Assembly (NCBI RefSeq): GCF_000702625.1
Contig: NZ_JNIS01000001.1
Span: 1,963,001-2,027,000 of the forward strand
Reading direction: 5' to 3'
DNA length: 64,000 nt
DNA from: Exiguobacterium oxidotolerans JCM 12280
Lineage (GTDB): Bacteria; Bacillota; Bacilli; Exiguobacteriales; Exiguobacteriaceae
Shown: positions 18,472-27,832 of the stretch, in pieces
How the letters are laid out: every line of letters begins with the position of its first letter
Numbering within the stretch: position 1 is the first letter of the stretch
Notes under the pieces: model-generated
Told to the model about the DNA's origin: nothing
The model's database searches: none
What the model saw: the letters and a program-made list of their open reading frames with translations, nothing else
Translations under genes and position numbers: made by a program

Positions 18472-19632
18472 ATGACGAAAGAGACACCACGTAATTCAAA
18501 ATGGATGCGCTCCTACAATCGGGCACTTGTGTTACGCCTGATTCGAATGCATCAGCCGATTTCGAGAGTCGAACTTGCCCAGCGGACAAATTTGACGAAG
18601 CCGACGGTCTCGAACATCGTCAGTGAGTTGATTGCCGATGGTCTCGTGACGGAACGGGAACTCGGAGTTTCGAATGGGGGACGCAAACCAATCATGCTTG
18701 AATTGGTTGCGACGGAACAATATGTCATTGGAATCGATGCGACGAGTCATCGTTTCATCGGTGTCATCGCCGACTTGAGTGGAAATACGATCCATGAAGT
18801 CGAATCACTCGGACAGTTTGATACGAATGACGATATGATTGATGCCGTCAGTCAACTGTGTGGAGAACTGATTGAAGCGACAAAAGGTGTCGGGACGATT
18901 CATGGCATCGGGATTTCTGTCCACGGGATGGTCAATCCGGAAACAGGTGTCATTTTATTCGCACCTCGGTTCCATCTCCATGATGTTGAATTAAAAACAC
19001 ATTTAGAAGAACGCTTTCCCTATCCCGTCTTCATTGAGAATGATGTCCGGGCACTCGCCTCGTTTGAACTGTTATTTGGTGAGGGCGTCGGTGTCGATCA
19101 ATTCTTCTATCTCTACGCGGGAGAAGGGATTGGTGGGGCATACGTTCTCGGTGGGAAGCTGATTGATGGAGAAAACCATATCACCGGTGAAGTCGGGCAT
19201 ATGCGTCTTGATTTAGATGGACCCATTTGCTCCTGCGGGAACCGGGGATGCCTCGAGGCATTGGCAGGCGAAAAGTCACTGTTGCGCGATTTTGAAGTCA
19301 TTGATCCACAAGTACAGACACTAACAGAACTTCGAAGTCGTCTAGCATCAGGGGATGAACAAGCAATCCGTGCGTATCACCGGGCAGGTGAATATATCGG
19401 AATCGGGGTATTGAATACGATTCACTTGTTGAACCCGAAACGGATTTTACTAGGCGGCCCGATGTTTGAACGCGCACCGGGCATCGTCGAGCAGATTAAA
19501 GAACGGGTCGCGCATACGGCACTGACAACAGCTTCGCGTCATACGGACGTGAAAATGGTTCCGTGGAGTGAAAAGCAAGGTGCACTCAGTGCAGCTGCCT
19601 TAGCGACAAATAGTGTCTTTCAAACGATTTAA
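18472..19632 (+). CDS. ROK family transcriptional regulator (XylR/NagC type)
   Basis: Protein of about 386 residues. The N-terminal helix-turn-helix (SRVELAQRTNLTKPTVSNIVSELI) is followed by a ROK sugar-binding domain with the zinc signature CSCGNRGCLEALAGE and a GEVGHM motif. Such proteins repress sugar operons until a sugar ligand binds. Two ATG codons compete, 18460 and 18472. The downstream one has GAGGGGA at better spacing and is preferred. The gene lies directly upstream, same strand, of the galactoside transport and degradation operon and is separated from it by a terminator and a repeat element. It is the likely local repressor (inference). Confidence 0.88.
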   Translation: MTKETPRNSKWMRSYNRALVLRLIRMHQPISRVELAQRTNLTKPTVSNIVSELIADGLVTERELGVSNGGRKPIMLELVATEQYVIGIDATSHRFIGVIADLSGNTIHEVESLGQFDTNDDMIDAVSQLCGELIEATKGVGTIHGIGISVHGMVNPETGVILFAPRFHLHDVELKTHLEERFPYPVFIENDVRALASFELLFGEGVGVDQFFYLYAGEGIGGAYVLGGKLIDGENHITGEVGHMRLDLDGPICSCGNRGCLEALAGEKSLLRDFEVIDPQVQTLTELRSRLASGDEQAIRAYHRAGEYIGIGVLNTIHLLNPKRILLGGPMFERAPGIVEQIKERVAHTALTTASRHTDVKMVPWSEKQGALSAAALATNSVFQTI

Positions 19633-19639
19633 AGTATAA

Positions 19640-19674
19640 ACTACTTCCATCGATATGACGGAAGTAGTTTTTTT
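19640..19674 (+). terminator. terminator of the ROK regulator gene
   Basis: Stem ACTACTTCC / GGAAGTAGT with loop ATCGATATGAC and a T-run. The noncoding repeat element copy 1 begins four bases beyond the T-run. Confidence 0.88.
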
Positions 19675-19677
19675 GAC

Positions 19678-19967
19678 TGTAGGCAAAATCTTATGAAGAA
19701 TGAAAATGCGATAACGAGAAGCAATCAGTTCTCGCTTCATCTTCAAAGCGGCAATTGGCCTAAAGCGATTCAAGACGGATTGCGCGCCAAATCGTCTGCG
19801 CGCCTGGATTTCTCTCGCGGTATTACCTAAAAAGCGTCACGTTTCGTTGACTCCTACGGGAAAAAGTGCGTTTTTAACGCACTTTCAGAGGCAGGCAAGA
19901 CTCTGCTCGTTGTCCAAGGAGCAACGGCTGGGGCCTCGTCCGAGGAAAGCAACAAAAAAGACGCTTT
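19678..19967 (-). repeat. structured intergenic repeat element, copy 1
   Basis: Noncoding element of about 290 bp on the minus strand, homologous to copies at 52205-52472 and 54274-54634. Read 5' to 3' on its own strand it holds a left arm (19967-19950), a conserved core with TTTCCTCGGACGAGG and CAACGAGCAGAGTCTTGCC, and a hairpin AGTGCGTT / AACGCACT (19865-19883). Then come the right arm ending AAAGCGTC (19831-19849) and a 3' module with CCGCTTTGAAGA and CTCGTTATCGCAT. It ends in TGCCTACAG, against the ROK terminator. No protein-coding frame is preserved across the copies. Confidence 0.85.
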
Positions 19968-20027
19968 GTAACGTCCTCAGTTATTAGGACTTCAAGCAAT
20001 CTCGAGATAACTCCAAAAAATAATTTA

Positions 20028-20041
20028 TGAAAACGTTTACA
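20028..20041 (+). promoter_or_regulatory. catabolite-responsive element (cre)
   Basis: TGAAAACGTTTACA fits the CcpA cre consensus TGWAANCGNTNWCA at every fixed position. It overlaps the -35 box of the galactoside operon promoter, a position that would give glucose repression. Confidence 0.8.
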
Positions 20042-20065
20042 ATCATAGAATCGATATGCTATAGT
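20036..20065 (+). promoter_or_regulatory. SigA-type promoter of the galactoside operon
   Basis: TTTACA (20036-20041), 18-base spacer, TATAGT (20060-20065). Downstream, TAAATTTAATTTA (near 20084-20096) and GTTCA-TG-TGAAC (20101-20112) are imperfect palindromes that could be the ROK operator; that part is speculative. Confidence 0.65.
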
Positions 20066-20179
20066 CTTTTTAAAGATAGATAATAAATTTAATTTACTAA
20101 GTTCATGTGAACGGTGGAGGTGGATGCGGACTGGCGAAGACCAGTCGAGCTGAAACGGAAAGAAGGAAGCAACGCGCCG

Positions 20180-20662
20180 ATGGAAACAAAAGATCCGTGG
20201 GTTTCCTATCGTGAAGCTTTTGGGCGTTACGGGGCCATCCGCGGCTTTTACTATGATCGTCAAACGCAGCGGATGACTGAACAACAATTAGGGGATGAAC
20301 GGTCACCGGACCAAGACATCGTGCTCGTCCGTCCGCGACAAGATGGAGTTTTTCAATTCCGGATGTCATCCGTGCAAGGAGTATTGACAATCCGTTCCTC
20401 AGAACTGCATGTTCGAAAAAATGAGAGCGGATACATCGAATTACGCGCATTGATGCAACAAATGCGGACGGCAGGCTGCTTGACACTTGGCGGGGAGTTT
20501 TACTTATTTGTCGCTCGCGAAGTCGACACACTCGATTATCGGTTACGTTTGATTGCCCGCGTGTTGATTCGGCTACAGGGAATGCCAATTGACCAAACGG
20601 TGATGGAAGACTGGTGCAAACAAGCGAAACTGGAAGGGCAACACGGTCAAAAATACGCATGA
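20180..20662 (+). CDS. hypothetical protein, first gene of the galactoside operon
   Basis: 160-residue soluble protein with no recognised motif (DPWVSYREAFGRYGAIRGFYYDRQTQ at its N-terminus). The frame is open from GTG 20114, which has no ribosome site. ATG 20180 has AGAAGGAAG about 11 bases upstream and is preferred. It ends 29 bp before the sugar-binding lipoprotein gene and lies behind the cre-controlled promoter, so it is co-transcribed with the transporter. I do not recognise the family. A regulatory or accessory role in galactoside use is only inferred from position. Confidence 0.6.
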   Translation: METKDPWVSYREAFGRYGAIRGFYYDRQTQRMTEQQLGDERSPDQDIVLVRPRQDGVFQFRMSSVQGVLTIRSSELHVRKNESGYIELRALMQQMRTAGCLTLGGEFYLFVAREVDTLDYRLRLIARVLIRLQGMPIDQTVMEDWCKQAKLEGQHGQKYA

Positions 20663-20691
20663 TACTTACACATAAAAAGGGGATCAATCAG

Positions 20692-22002
20692 ATGAAATTT
20701 AAAAAATCGAAAATTTTAGCGGCAGCATCGGTTCTTACATTATCAGCACTACTCGCAGCTTGTGGTGGCGAAGATGAAAAACAGACGACAACAAAAGACG
20801 GTAAAACAATCGTTACCTGGTGGGGCTGGGCACCACAACCTGAAGCTGGGAAAGCGGTTGTCGATGCGTTCAATAAATCGCAAGACAAGTATTCAGTCGA
20901 ATTCAAACGGTACAGTGAAGACTATGAAAAGCAACTTCAAGTCGCAATGTTGTCAGGTAAAGGCCCAGACATCATTGGCTTAAAAGAACCGATGATTCAG
21001 CAGTATAAAGATCGTGTCGTACCGGTCGATTCATATATGGATAAAGCAGCCGGAGATGGATGGAAAGATAAATTCGTCGAGCTCGGGATTGAACAGACGA
21101 CACTTGACGGGACACAATACGCAGTCCCAATCGGTTTCACAGGACAAGCATACTTGATGTACAACAAGACGATGCTTGATAAATATGGTGTCACGCCACC
21201 TAAGAACTATAAAGAAACGGTCGATGCCGTCAAAAAAATCAAAGCGTCTGGCGATAAAGTCATTCCATTGATGCTCGGAGCAAAAGATGCTTGGATCGAC
21301 ATCGATGTCTACAACGTCCTCAGTCACCAAGTCGCACCGGGTTATATTCAAAAAGTCTTGTCGGGTGAAGCAAAATGGACAGATGACGAAATGGTCAAAA
21401 CAGCACAAGTCTGGCAAGACCTCTTCGAAGATAAAGTCTTCCAAGAAGGAGCGCTTGGTCTTGCGACTTACAATGACGGGATGAACCAGTTCTTCGATAA
21501 AAAAGCTGCGATGTGGGTCATCGGTTCATGGGAAGCACACTCGATGACGACGGCTGAGAAAAAAGACAAATGGAAAATTGACGATGAGCTTGGATTTGCA
21601 CCACTTCCTAACCTCGTAGGCGGAACAGAACAACCGATCATCGCTTCAATCGATATGGCGCTTGGTGTCAATAAAGAGTCGAAACAACAAGAAGGTGCAG
21701 CAGAGTTCATCGCCTTCATGAGTCAAGGTGAAGGACAAGAAGTCTACATGGGCGAGTTCGAGATGGCACCAGGAATTAAAGATGTCACGATTGATTCCGA
21801 TTCAGCTTTCACAACGGAAGGTGAAAAAGAATCATACAAAATGTTGAATGATACGCTTGCTGAAGCAGTCGCGAGCCGCGGAATCCGGGATACGAAATTG
21901 AACGATATCCTCGGGAAGGAACTTCAAAATATCGCAACAGGTCAAGATCCGAAAGAAGCACTTCAACGTGTGCAAGATACAGCGGATAAATCGGCGAAAT
22001 AA
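20692..22002 (+). CDS. sugar ABC transporter substrate-binding lipoprotein (CUT1)
   Basis: 436-residue extracellular solute-binding protein, family 1. The lipoprotein signal peptide ends at lipobox LLAAC. Typical features are TWWGWAPQPEAGKAVVDAFNKS after the signal and the sugar-site segments GKGPDIIGLKE and YAVPIGFTGQAYLMYN. It is followed by two permease genes of the same CUT1 class, and the neighbouring enzymes point to a galactoside or galacto-oligosaccharide as ligand. No transporter ATPase gene is present, so a shared MsmX-type ATPase encoded elsewhere is expected, as is common for Firmicute CUT1 systems. Confidence 0.93.
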   Translation: MKFKKSKILAAASVLTLSALLAACGGEDEKQTTTKDGKTIVTWWGWAPQPEAGKAVVDAFNKSQDKYSVEFKRYSEDYEKQLQVAMLSGKGPDIIGLKEPMIQQYKDRVVPVDSYMDKAAGDGWKDKFVELGIEQTTLDGTQYAVPIGFTGQAYLMYNKTMLDKYGVTPPKNYKETVDAVKKIKASGDKVIPLMLGAKDAWIDIDVYNVLSHQVAPGYIQKVLSGEAKWTDDEMVKTAQVWQDLFEDKVFQEGALGLATYNDGMNQFFDKKAAMWVIGSWEAHSMTTAEKKDKWKIDDELGFAPLPNLVGGTEQPIIASIDMALGVNKESKQQEGAAEFIAFMSQGEGQEVYMGEFEMAPGIKDVTIDSDSAFTTEGEKESYKMLNDTLAEAVASRGIRDTKLNDILGKELQNIATGQDPKEALQRVQDTADKSAK

Positions 22003-22014
22003 GCAGTAGACAGC

Positions 22015-22048
22015 GAAGTGATGCGCCTGGCGTATCACTTCCTGATTT
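22015..22048 (+). promoter_or_regulatory. intercistronic stem-loop after the binding-protein gene
   Basis: GAAGTGAT (22015-22022) pairs with ATCACTTC (22034-22041) and is followed by CTGATTTTT. Such partial terminators or mRNA-stabilising loops often give the binding protein higher expression than the permeases. Confidence 0.6.
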
Positions 22049-22076
22049 TTGGAAAAGAGGAAAGTGAGGAATCAAC

Positions 22077-22867
22077 ATGCAGACAGAGCGTCAGGAATTG
22101 CCGATTAAACCAAAAGCAGAGCCGTTAAAACCAGCAGCGACACGTTCACCTGCTCCAAGAAAAAAAGGCAAGATGAAACAAAATATGGTCGGTTGGGCAT
22201 TTGTCGCACCAATCGTCCTTTTCGTCGTCAGTTTCATTTACTACGGGATTTTCTACAATGCCTATAACTCGTTTTTCTCATGGGACGGAATTTCGTTTGA
22301 TAAAGCGTTCGTCGGACTTTCAAACTATGCGGAAATGTTCGGAGATCCGGATTTTTATCTTTCGCTCAAAAACACCTTTTTGGCTACATCAACGAATTCT
22401 TACGTGCAATCGGTCTTGGGAGCCTCGAGCAGAACTGGCTCGGCGATCCGGATATCGCGCTTTATTCCGTCATCGCGATCAACATCTTCCAGTGGACAGG
22501 GTCATCGATGGTCATGTACTACATGGCGATGTTGACGATTGAAAAAGAAATTTTCGAAGCCGCAAAAATTGATGGAGCAGGGTTCTTCCGGACACTGTGG
22601 AGCATCGTCTTCCCGAACTTAAAGGGCACGACCTTCACCTTATCGATCCTTGGTGTCATCGGTGGACTGAAGACGTTTGACTTAGTCTGGATCACGACTG
22701 CCGGCGGACCGGGATCGTCCACAGAATTTATCTCGACCTACTTATTCCGAAAATCAATGCTTCAACAGGAAGTCGGCTACTCGAGTGCTGTTGCCATCGT
22801 GCTACTTACAATCGCGTTGCTGATCACGTACTTCCAATTACGGATACAAAAGAAAATGGATAACTAA
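22077..22867 (+). pseudogene. sugar ABC transporter permease (MalF type) with internal deletion and frameshift
   Basis: The first frame (ATG 22077) encodes a Pro/Lys-rich N-terminus, one membrane helix (GWAFVAPIVLFVVSFIYYGI) and normal permease sequence up to SLKNTFL near 22380. From 22382 the family sequence continues in another frame as GYINEFLRAIGLGSLEQNW, through TGSSMVMYYM, and on to the EAA loop EAAKIDGAGFFRTLWSIVFP and stop 22867. About 50-60 residues that should lie between the two parts, covering helices 2-3 and the start of the core domain, are missing. The join TTTTTGGCTAC suggests loss between short homologies. As read, no functional permease can be made; an assembly fault is the alternative. 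Confidence 0.85.
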
Positions 22868-22880
22868 GGAGGAACGTACC

Positions 22881-23666
22881 ATGAATGTAGAATCTAAAAA
22901 GAGTCGTTGGATAATCAACCTTGTCCTTGCCTTAGCTTCAATCGTCTGGCTGTTCCCAATCTTTGTCATGTTCAAGGAGAGCTTACGTGTCAATGGATTT
23001 GAGAACTATATCGCGACGTTACAAAACCCGAATTTCCCAACGTTCGTCTTCAACAGTTTCTTTGTTGCTTTCTTCATGATCATCATCTCAATCACGATTC
23101 TTGCGTTTGCAGCGTTCGCTTTTTCAAAGCTCGAGTTCGCAGGAAAGCGTCTCATGTTCAACATGGTCCTCGCCGGTTTAATGTTACCGGTTGCTTCGAT
23201 GATCGTCCCTTTGTTCTTTACGCTCCGTTCATTTGACGGACTGAACAATCATTGGGGATTGATTGGGGCGGAAGTTGCGTTTTTCCTCCCGTTCGGCTTG
23301 ATGCTCATCAAAGGGTACTTTGACGAACTGCCGAACGAATTGATGGAAGCGGCCTATATCGACGGTGCGACGATTTTAGAAGTCTTCTTCAAAGTCATGT
23401 TGCCGCTCGCTAAACCGGCGCTCGCGACAGCTTTGATCTATGCCTTCCTCAACTCGTGGAACGAGTACTTGATGGTCTTAACCTTCATGACGGATCCTGC
23501 TTACCAGACCGTCACGATGGCACCGAGTTTCTTCAAGGATGCACTTGGCGGCGATCCGGGTAAAATCTATGCGTCACTTGTGTTAATCAGTTTACCGACA
23601 ATGGTGTTCTATATCTTCTTCCAACGTTTCTTCCAAAAAGGAATGACAGCTGGTGCAGTAAAATAA
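22881..23666 (+). CDS. sugar ABC transporter permease (MalG type)
   Basis: 261-residue inner-membrane permease of the CUT1 class with six helices. The cytoplasmic EAA loop that docks on the ATPase is clear: EAAYIDGATILEVFFKVMLP with the conserved Gly. Ribosome site AAGGAGG precedes ATG 22881. It lies 13 bp behind the damaged partner permease gene. CUT1 permeases act as heterodimers, so this intact subunit may be useless unless the partner is functional or supplied elsewhere. Confidence 0.92.
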   Translation: MNVESKKSRWIINLVLALASIVWLFPIFVMFKESLRVNGFENYIATLQNPNFPTFVFNSFFVAFFMIIISITILAFAAFAFSKLEFAGKRLMFNMVLAGLMLPVASMIVPLFFTLRSFDGLNNHWGLIGAEVAFFLPFGLMLIKGYFDELPNELMEAAYIDGATILEVFFKVMLPLAKPALATALIYAFLNSWNEYLMVLTFMTDPAYQTVTMAPSFFKDALGGDPGKIYASLVLISLPTMVFYIFFQRFFQKGMTAGAVK

Positions 23667-23693
23667 TTTGTTTTTTGAGTCAGGGGGAGCAGC

Positions 23694-25688
23694 ATGTATT
23701 TAGGAGTCGATTATTATCCGGAACAAACGCCACGTGAGTTGTGGGAGGAAGATTTTCGTTTGATGAAAGAGCTGGGGGTCAATGTCGTCCGAATCGCAGA
23801 ATTCGCGTGGACGATGATGGAACCGGAAGAAGGGGTCTATGACTTTGGCTTTTGGGATGACGTCGTCGAACGACTCAGTGACGCGGGCTTCGATATCGTT
23901 CTCGGGACACCGACGGCGACACCACCCGCTTGGATGTGTCACCGCTATCCTGAGATTCTGCCGGCAGACGAAAACGGTGTGACGATCAGTTTTGGCGCGC
24001 GTCGTCACTACACGGTTCACAGTGAGACGTATCAAAAGTTCTCCGTTGCGATTACGACAGAAATGGCGAAGCGATACGGGAAACATCCGCGTGTCATCGG
24101 TTGGCAGACGGATAATGAATATGGTCATGAAAAGTCGGACCGCTCTTACAGTGATGTCGACCGGGCTGCCTTCCAGATCTGGCTCAAGAACCGCTATGGC
24201 ACGCTTGACGCATTAAACGAAACATGGGGAACGGTTTTTTGGAGTCAAACCTATACGGCATGGGAACAAATCCCCGTCCCGCGTAAGGTCTACCAAGAAC
24301 ATAGTCCGGCCCTGCTCGTCGATTTTGATCGGTTTTGTGCCGATGGGTATACCCATTACAACAAGCTGCAAGTCGATGCCTTACGGGAACATATCCATCC
24401 GGATGCCTTCATCACACATAACCTCGTCTACAGCGATATGGCTGTGAATCAACAACAGATGGCGCAAGATCTTGATTATGTCTCGTTTGATAACTATCCC
24501 GTCTGGGGTGGGTTACCGGAGCCGAACCGTTTCGAGAAGATGGCGAGCGATCACGACCTCTGCCGCTCATCGAAACAGGGCAAAGGCTTTTGGGTCATGG
24601 AACAACTTAGTGGCGCACAAGGTTGGAGCAAAATCGGATACTTACCACGCCCGGGTCATATTCGCCTCTGGACGTATCAAGCCGTCGCGCGTGGTGCGGA
24701 AGCGATCGTTTATTTCCGCTTCCGGGCCGCCTTGTTCGGGACGGAAGAATTTTGTCACGGCATCATCGACCACGATGGGAAACCGAAACGGAAATTTGCT
24801 GAAGTCAAACAGATCATGACGGAACTGAATACGTTTGGTGACGAGATCAATGCCAGTACGTATCGAGCGGATGTCGGTGTCTATTTTGATCAAGAAAATG
24901 TTTGGGCCTGGACCCATCAACCACATAGCGATGCGTTTGATTTCCGGACCGAGTTCGTCCGTTTTTATGGCGGGGCTGTCCGCAAGCAGGTTGCGACGGA
25001 CATCGTCTTCCCGGGCGACGCGCTTGACGGCTACAAACTGATCATCGTGCCGCTGTACTTCCTGACGAACCCGACGTTCGATCAAGCACTGATTGATTAC
25101 ATGGAACAAGGTGGCCACGTCATCTTTACGTACCGGACAGGTGTCAAGGATCCGCATAACAATGTCATCCCGAAAACACTGCCTGGAAAATTCGCGACAT
25201 ACGCAGGGATTGAAATCGATGAATATGAATCCCTCCAGGCTGTGCAGGAAAATCGTGTCGAAGGAATCGGCGCTTTCAGCGGACAATCGTCACCGGCACG
25301 GCTGTGGTGCGATTTGATTACACCGACGACGGCAGAGCCGCTCGCCGTGTATCGCGATACATTTTATGACGGGGTCGCAGCTGTCACACGAAATCAATAT
25401 AAAGGAACGGTGACGTACATCGGAGCGTCAATCGATGATGCGATGATTGATACGATTTACGCGCAAGCCTTTGAAGAAGCAGGAATCGAGACGTTTGAAG
25501 TGCCGGACCAGGTCGAAGTCGTTCGCCGTCACGGGGAAACACGCGATTTCGTCTTCCTGATGAACCATGACACAAAAGAACCGAAACAAGTCACGCTCGA
25601 CGGAACATATCAGGAGCTGACGACGCAAGAGACATACAGTGGAACAGTGACACTCGCACCGCTTGCGACACTGATTCTGACGACGTAA
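23694..25688 (+). CDS. beta-galactosidase, glycoside hydrolase family 42
   Basis: 664-residue cytoplasmic GH42 enzyme hydrolysing terminal beta-galactosides. It starts with the family opening YLGVDYYPEQTPRELWEEDF. The acid/base Glu142 lies in QTDNEYG and the nucleophile Glu303 in WVMEQLSG. A trimerisation domain and a small C-terminal beta domain complete the normal family length. No signal peptide is present, so the substrate must be imported. It directly follows the permease genes (27 bp) and precedes the alpha-galactosidase gene (11 bp). Confidence 0.95.
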   Translation: MYLGVDYYPEQTPRELWEEDFRLMKELGVNVVRIAEFAWTMMEPEEGVYDFGFWDDVVERLSDAGFDIVLGTPTATPPAWMCHRYPEILPADENGVTISFGARRHYTVHSETYQKFSVAITTEMAKRYGKHPRVIGWQTDNEYGHEKSDRSYSDVDRAAFQIWLKNRYGTLDALNETWGTVFWSQTYTAWEQIPVPRKVYQEHSPALLVDFDRFCADGYTHYNKLQVDALREHIHPDAFITHNLVYSDMAVNQQQMAQDLDYVSFDNYPVWGGLPEPNRFEKMASDHDLCRSSKQGKGFWVMEQLSGAQGWSKIGYLPRPGHIRLWTYQAVARGAEAIVYFRFRAALFGTEEFCHGIIDHDGKPKRKFAEVKQIMTELNTFGDEINASTYRADVGVYFDQENVWAWTHQPHSDAFDFRTEFVRFYGGAVRKQVATDIVFPGDALDGYKLIIVPLYFLTNPTFDQALIDYMEQGGHVIFTYRTGVKDPHNNVIPKTLPGKFATYAGIEIDEYESLQAVQENRVEGIGAFSGQSSPARLWCDLITPTTAEPLAVYRDTFYDGVAAVTRNQYKGTVTYIGASIDDAMIDTIYAQAFEEAGIETFEVPDQVEVVRRHGETRDFVFLMNHDTKEPKQVTLDGTYQELTTQETYSGTVTLAPLATLILTT

Positions 25689-25699
25689 GGAGGTAGACC

Positions 25700-27832
25700 A
25701 TGGCAATCTTTGAAGTATCGAAAAACCGGTTCGTAATCGAAGGACAAGCTGTCGCACACGTCGTGACGGTCGGGGGGGATGGAAAACTCGTCCATACGTA
25801 TTTTGGCGCACGACTTCCTTATCAGGCAGATTATGCGGCATTGCCGAGTGCCGTCCTCGCCCATAGCTCATTCGAGTCACCGGACGGTGTTGCGACGTAC
25901 GACTTCATCCCGTTCGGTGAGATGGTCTATACAGAACCGACGTTAAAATCAGAACGGACAGACGGAGCGCGAATCAGTCAGTTTTCATTCGAACAAGCAG
26001 AGCTGTCGGATACGGTGCTCACCTTATGGCTCCACGATCCGCTCCAAGACTTGCGTGTCGGAGTACGGTATGAACTTTTTGCGGCATACGATACAATCGG
26101 GCGTTCGCTGATCGTCGAAAACGCAGGAGAAAAACCTGTCCGTTTGACGACGGCACAGTCGTTCGCGATGGGACTTTTAAATCGTCCGACGCTCAACTTC
26201 CATCATTATGCTGGGACATGGACGGGCGAATTCCAAAAACAAATCACGCCGCTGACAGCAGGACGCAAGACGATTGAAAGCCGTCGTGGTGTGACGAGCC
26301 ACCAAGCCAATCCTTGGTTCGCACTTGAGCATGACGCAACAGAGACGACGGGCGAAGTCATTTATGGTCACTTGGCCTACTCGGGTAACTGGGCGATTCA
26401 TGCCGAGCAGGATGCCTTCGGGTTCGTCCAACTATCGGGTGGGATGAACGGATTTGATTTCAGCTGGACGCTTGACGCGGAACAACGTCTGACGACGCCG
26501 GTCTTTTATATCGGCTACGCCCCGGACGGCTTTGCCGGAATGAGTGCGCGCGCGCATGACTTCCAGCGTCACATCATCATGCCAGCGTCTGACCGTGAAA
26601 ACGTTCGGCCGGTCCTCTATAACTCGTGGGAAGCGACGTATTTCGACGTAACGGAACAGGGACAACGGGCACTCGTCGATCAAGCAGCTGATATCGGATG
26701 CGAACTATTCGTCGTCGATGACGGCTGGTTCGGTGAACGTCACTCCGATCAAGCGGGCTTAGGGGACTGGGTCGTCAACAAGAAAAAGTTTCCGAACGGT
26801 CTGACGCCATTGATTGAGTATGTGAAGGGGAAAAACATGCAGTTTGGTCTTTGGGTCGAGCCGGAGATGGTCAATCCGGACTCCGATTTATATCGCGCAC
26901 ATCCGGACTGGATTTATCATGCTCCGGGCGCTGTCCGGACGACATCGAGAAACCAGTTCGTCTTGAACCTTGGTTTACCAGAAGTCGAACGGTTCGTTTA
27001 TGACATGATGGATGAATTATTGACGACGCATGAAATCGACTACATCAAGTGGGACATGAACCGGGCGTTTTCTGAGCCGGGCGTCCCGTCGCGAACACCG
27101 GACGCGCAACAAGAACTTTGGAAACGCCACGTCGATGCCTTATACCGAATCTTCGACGAGCTACGACTCGGGCATCCGACGGTCGACTTCGAAGCATGTG
27201 CCGGTGGCGGAGGTCGGATTGATCTCGGGATTTTAGAGCGGACGGAACAAGTTTGGACGAGTGACAACACGGACCCGCTTGACCGGTTGACGATTCAACA
27301 TGACTTCTCGTTTGCCTATAATGCGAAGATGATGAGCTGCTGGGTGACGGATGGTCCGAACTGGTTGAACGGGCGGAACTTACCGCTTGCGACGCGGTTC
27401 GTCTCTTCGATGCAAGGGACGCTCGGTATCGGTGGAAACTTAAGTGAGTGGACGGCAAGTGAACTCGCGGAAGCAAAAGGATGGATTGAGACATACAAGA
27501 CGATTCGACCGACAGTTCAGCACGGACGTCAATACCGTATCAGTCCATTCTCACAAACGACAGCGAGCATCATGCAGTATACGTCTGAATCTGAGACGGT
27601 CATTTTGGCGGTTGCACCGATGCGTAAGCATGGCATTCACCAGTACAGCTTTAAACTGACGGGATTAGATGCAAATAGACTGTACCAAGTGGAAGATCGC
27701 CAGGTGAGCGGTGCTTACTTGATGAACCAAGGACTGAACTTCTCTTATTCGACGGACTATGAAGCACGTTGTTTACGGATTCAACCCATCCATCAATTGA
27801 GACAAATTGAGCAAAAGGAGCCGATCGCATGA
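25700..27832 (+). CDS. alpha-galactosidase, glycoside hydrolase family 36
   Basis: 710-residue GH36 enzyme that removes alpha-linked galactose from melibiose- or raffinose-type sugars. Catalytic nucleophile Asp452 is in IKWDMNR and acid/base Asp522 in [11 protein letters not shown]. The family segments [11 protein letters not shown] and [13 protein letters not shown] are present. The length is usual for tetrameric Firmicute enzymes such as AgaN. The gene lies in the middle of the galactoside operon, and its stop overlaps the galK start (ATGA). With the GH42 gene next to it, the operon covers both anomers of galactoside. Confidence 0.95.
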   Translation: MAIFEVSKNRFVIEGQAVAHVVTVGGDGKLVHTYFGARLPYQADYAALPSAVLAHSSFESPDGVATYDFIPFGEMVYTEPTLKSERTDGARISQFSFEQAELSDTVLTLWLHDPLQDLRVGVRYELFAAYDTIGRSLIVENAGEKPVRLTTAQSFAMGLLNRPTLNFHHYAGTWTGEFQKQITPLTAGRKTIESRRGVTSHQANPWFALEHDATETTGEVIYGHLAYSGNWAIHAEQDAFGFVQLSGGMNGFDFSWTLDAEQRLTTPVFYIGYAPDGFAGMSARAHDFQRHIIMPASDRENVRPVLYNSWEATYFDVTEQGQRALVDQAADIGCELFVVDDGWFGERHSDQAGLGDWVVNKKKFPNGLTPLIEYVKGKNMQFGLWVEPEMVNPDSDLYRAHPDWIYHAPGAVRTTSRNQFVLNLGLPEVERFVYDMMDELLTTHEIDYIKWDMNRAFSEPGVPSRTPDAQQELWKRHVDALYRIFDELRLGHPTVDFEACAGGGGRIDLGILERTEQVWTSDNTDPLDRLTIQHDFSFAYNAKMMSCWVTDGPNWLNGRNLPLATRFVSSMQGTLGIGGNLSEWTASELAEAKGWIETYKTIRPTVQHGRQYRISPFSQTTASIMQYTSESETVILAVAPMRKHGIHQYSFKLTGLDANRLYQVEDRQVSGAYLMNQGLNFSYSTDYEARCLRIQPIHQLRQIEQKEPIA

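Noticed and set aside
20103-20687. 194-residue minus-strand open frame
   Set aside because: It overlaps the operon's first gene antisense and crosses its promoter-proximal region; no start signal or domain is visible.
22077-22867. Two separate functional permease genes
   Set aside because: The two frames cover successive parts of one permease fold and each alone lacks essential helices. One damaged gene is the better reading.
24642-25286. 214-residue minus-strand open frame
   Set aside because: Antisense shadow of the GH42 beta-galactosidase gene, which carries both catalytic Glu motifs.
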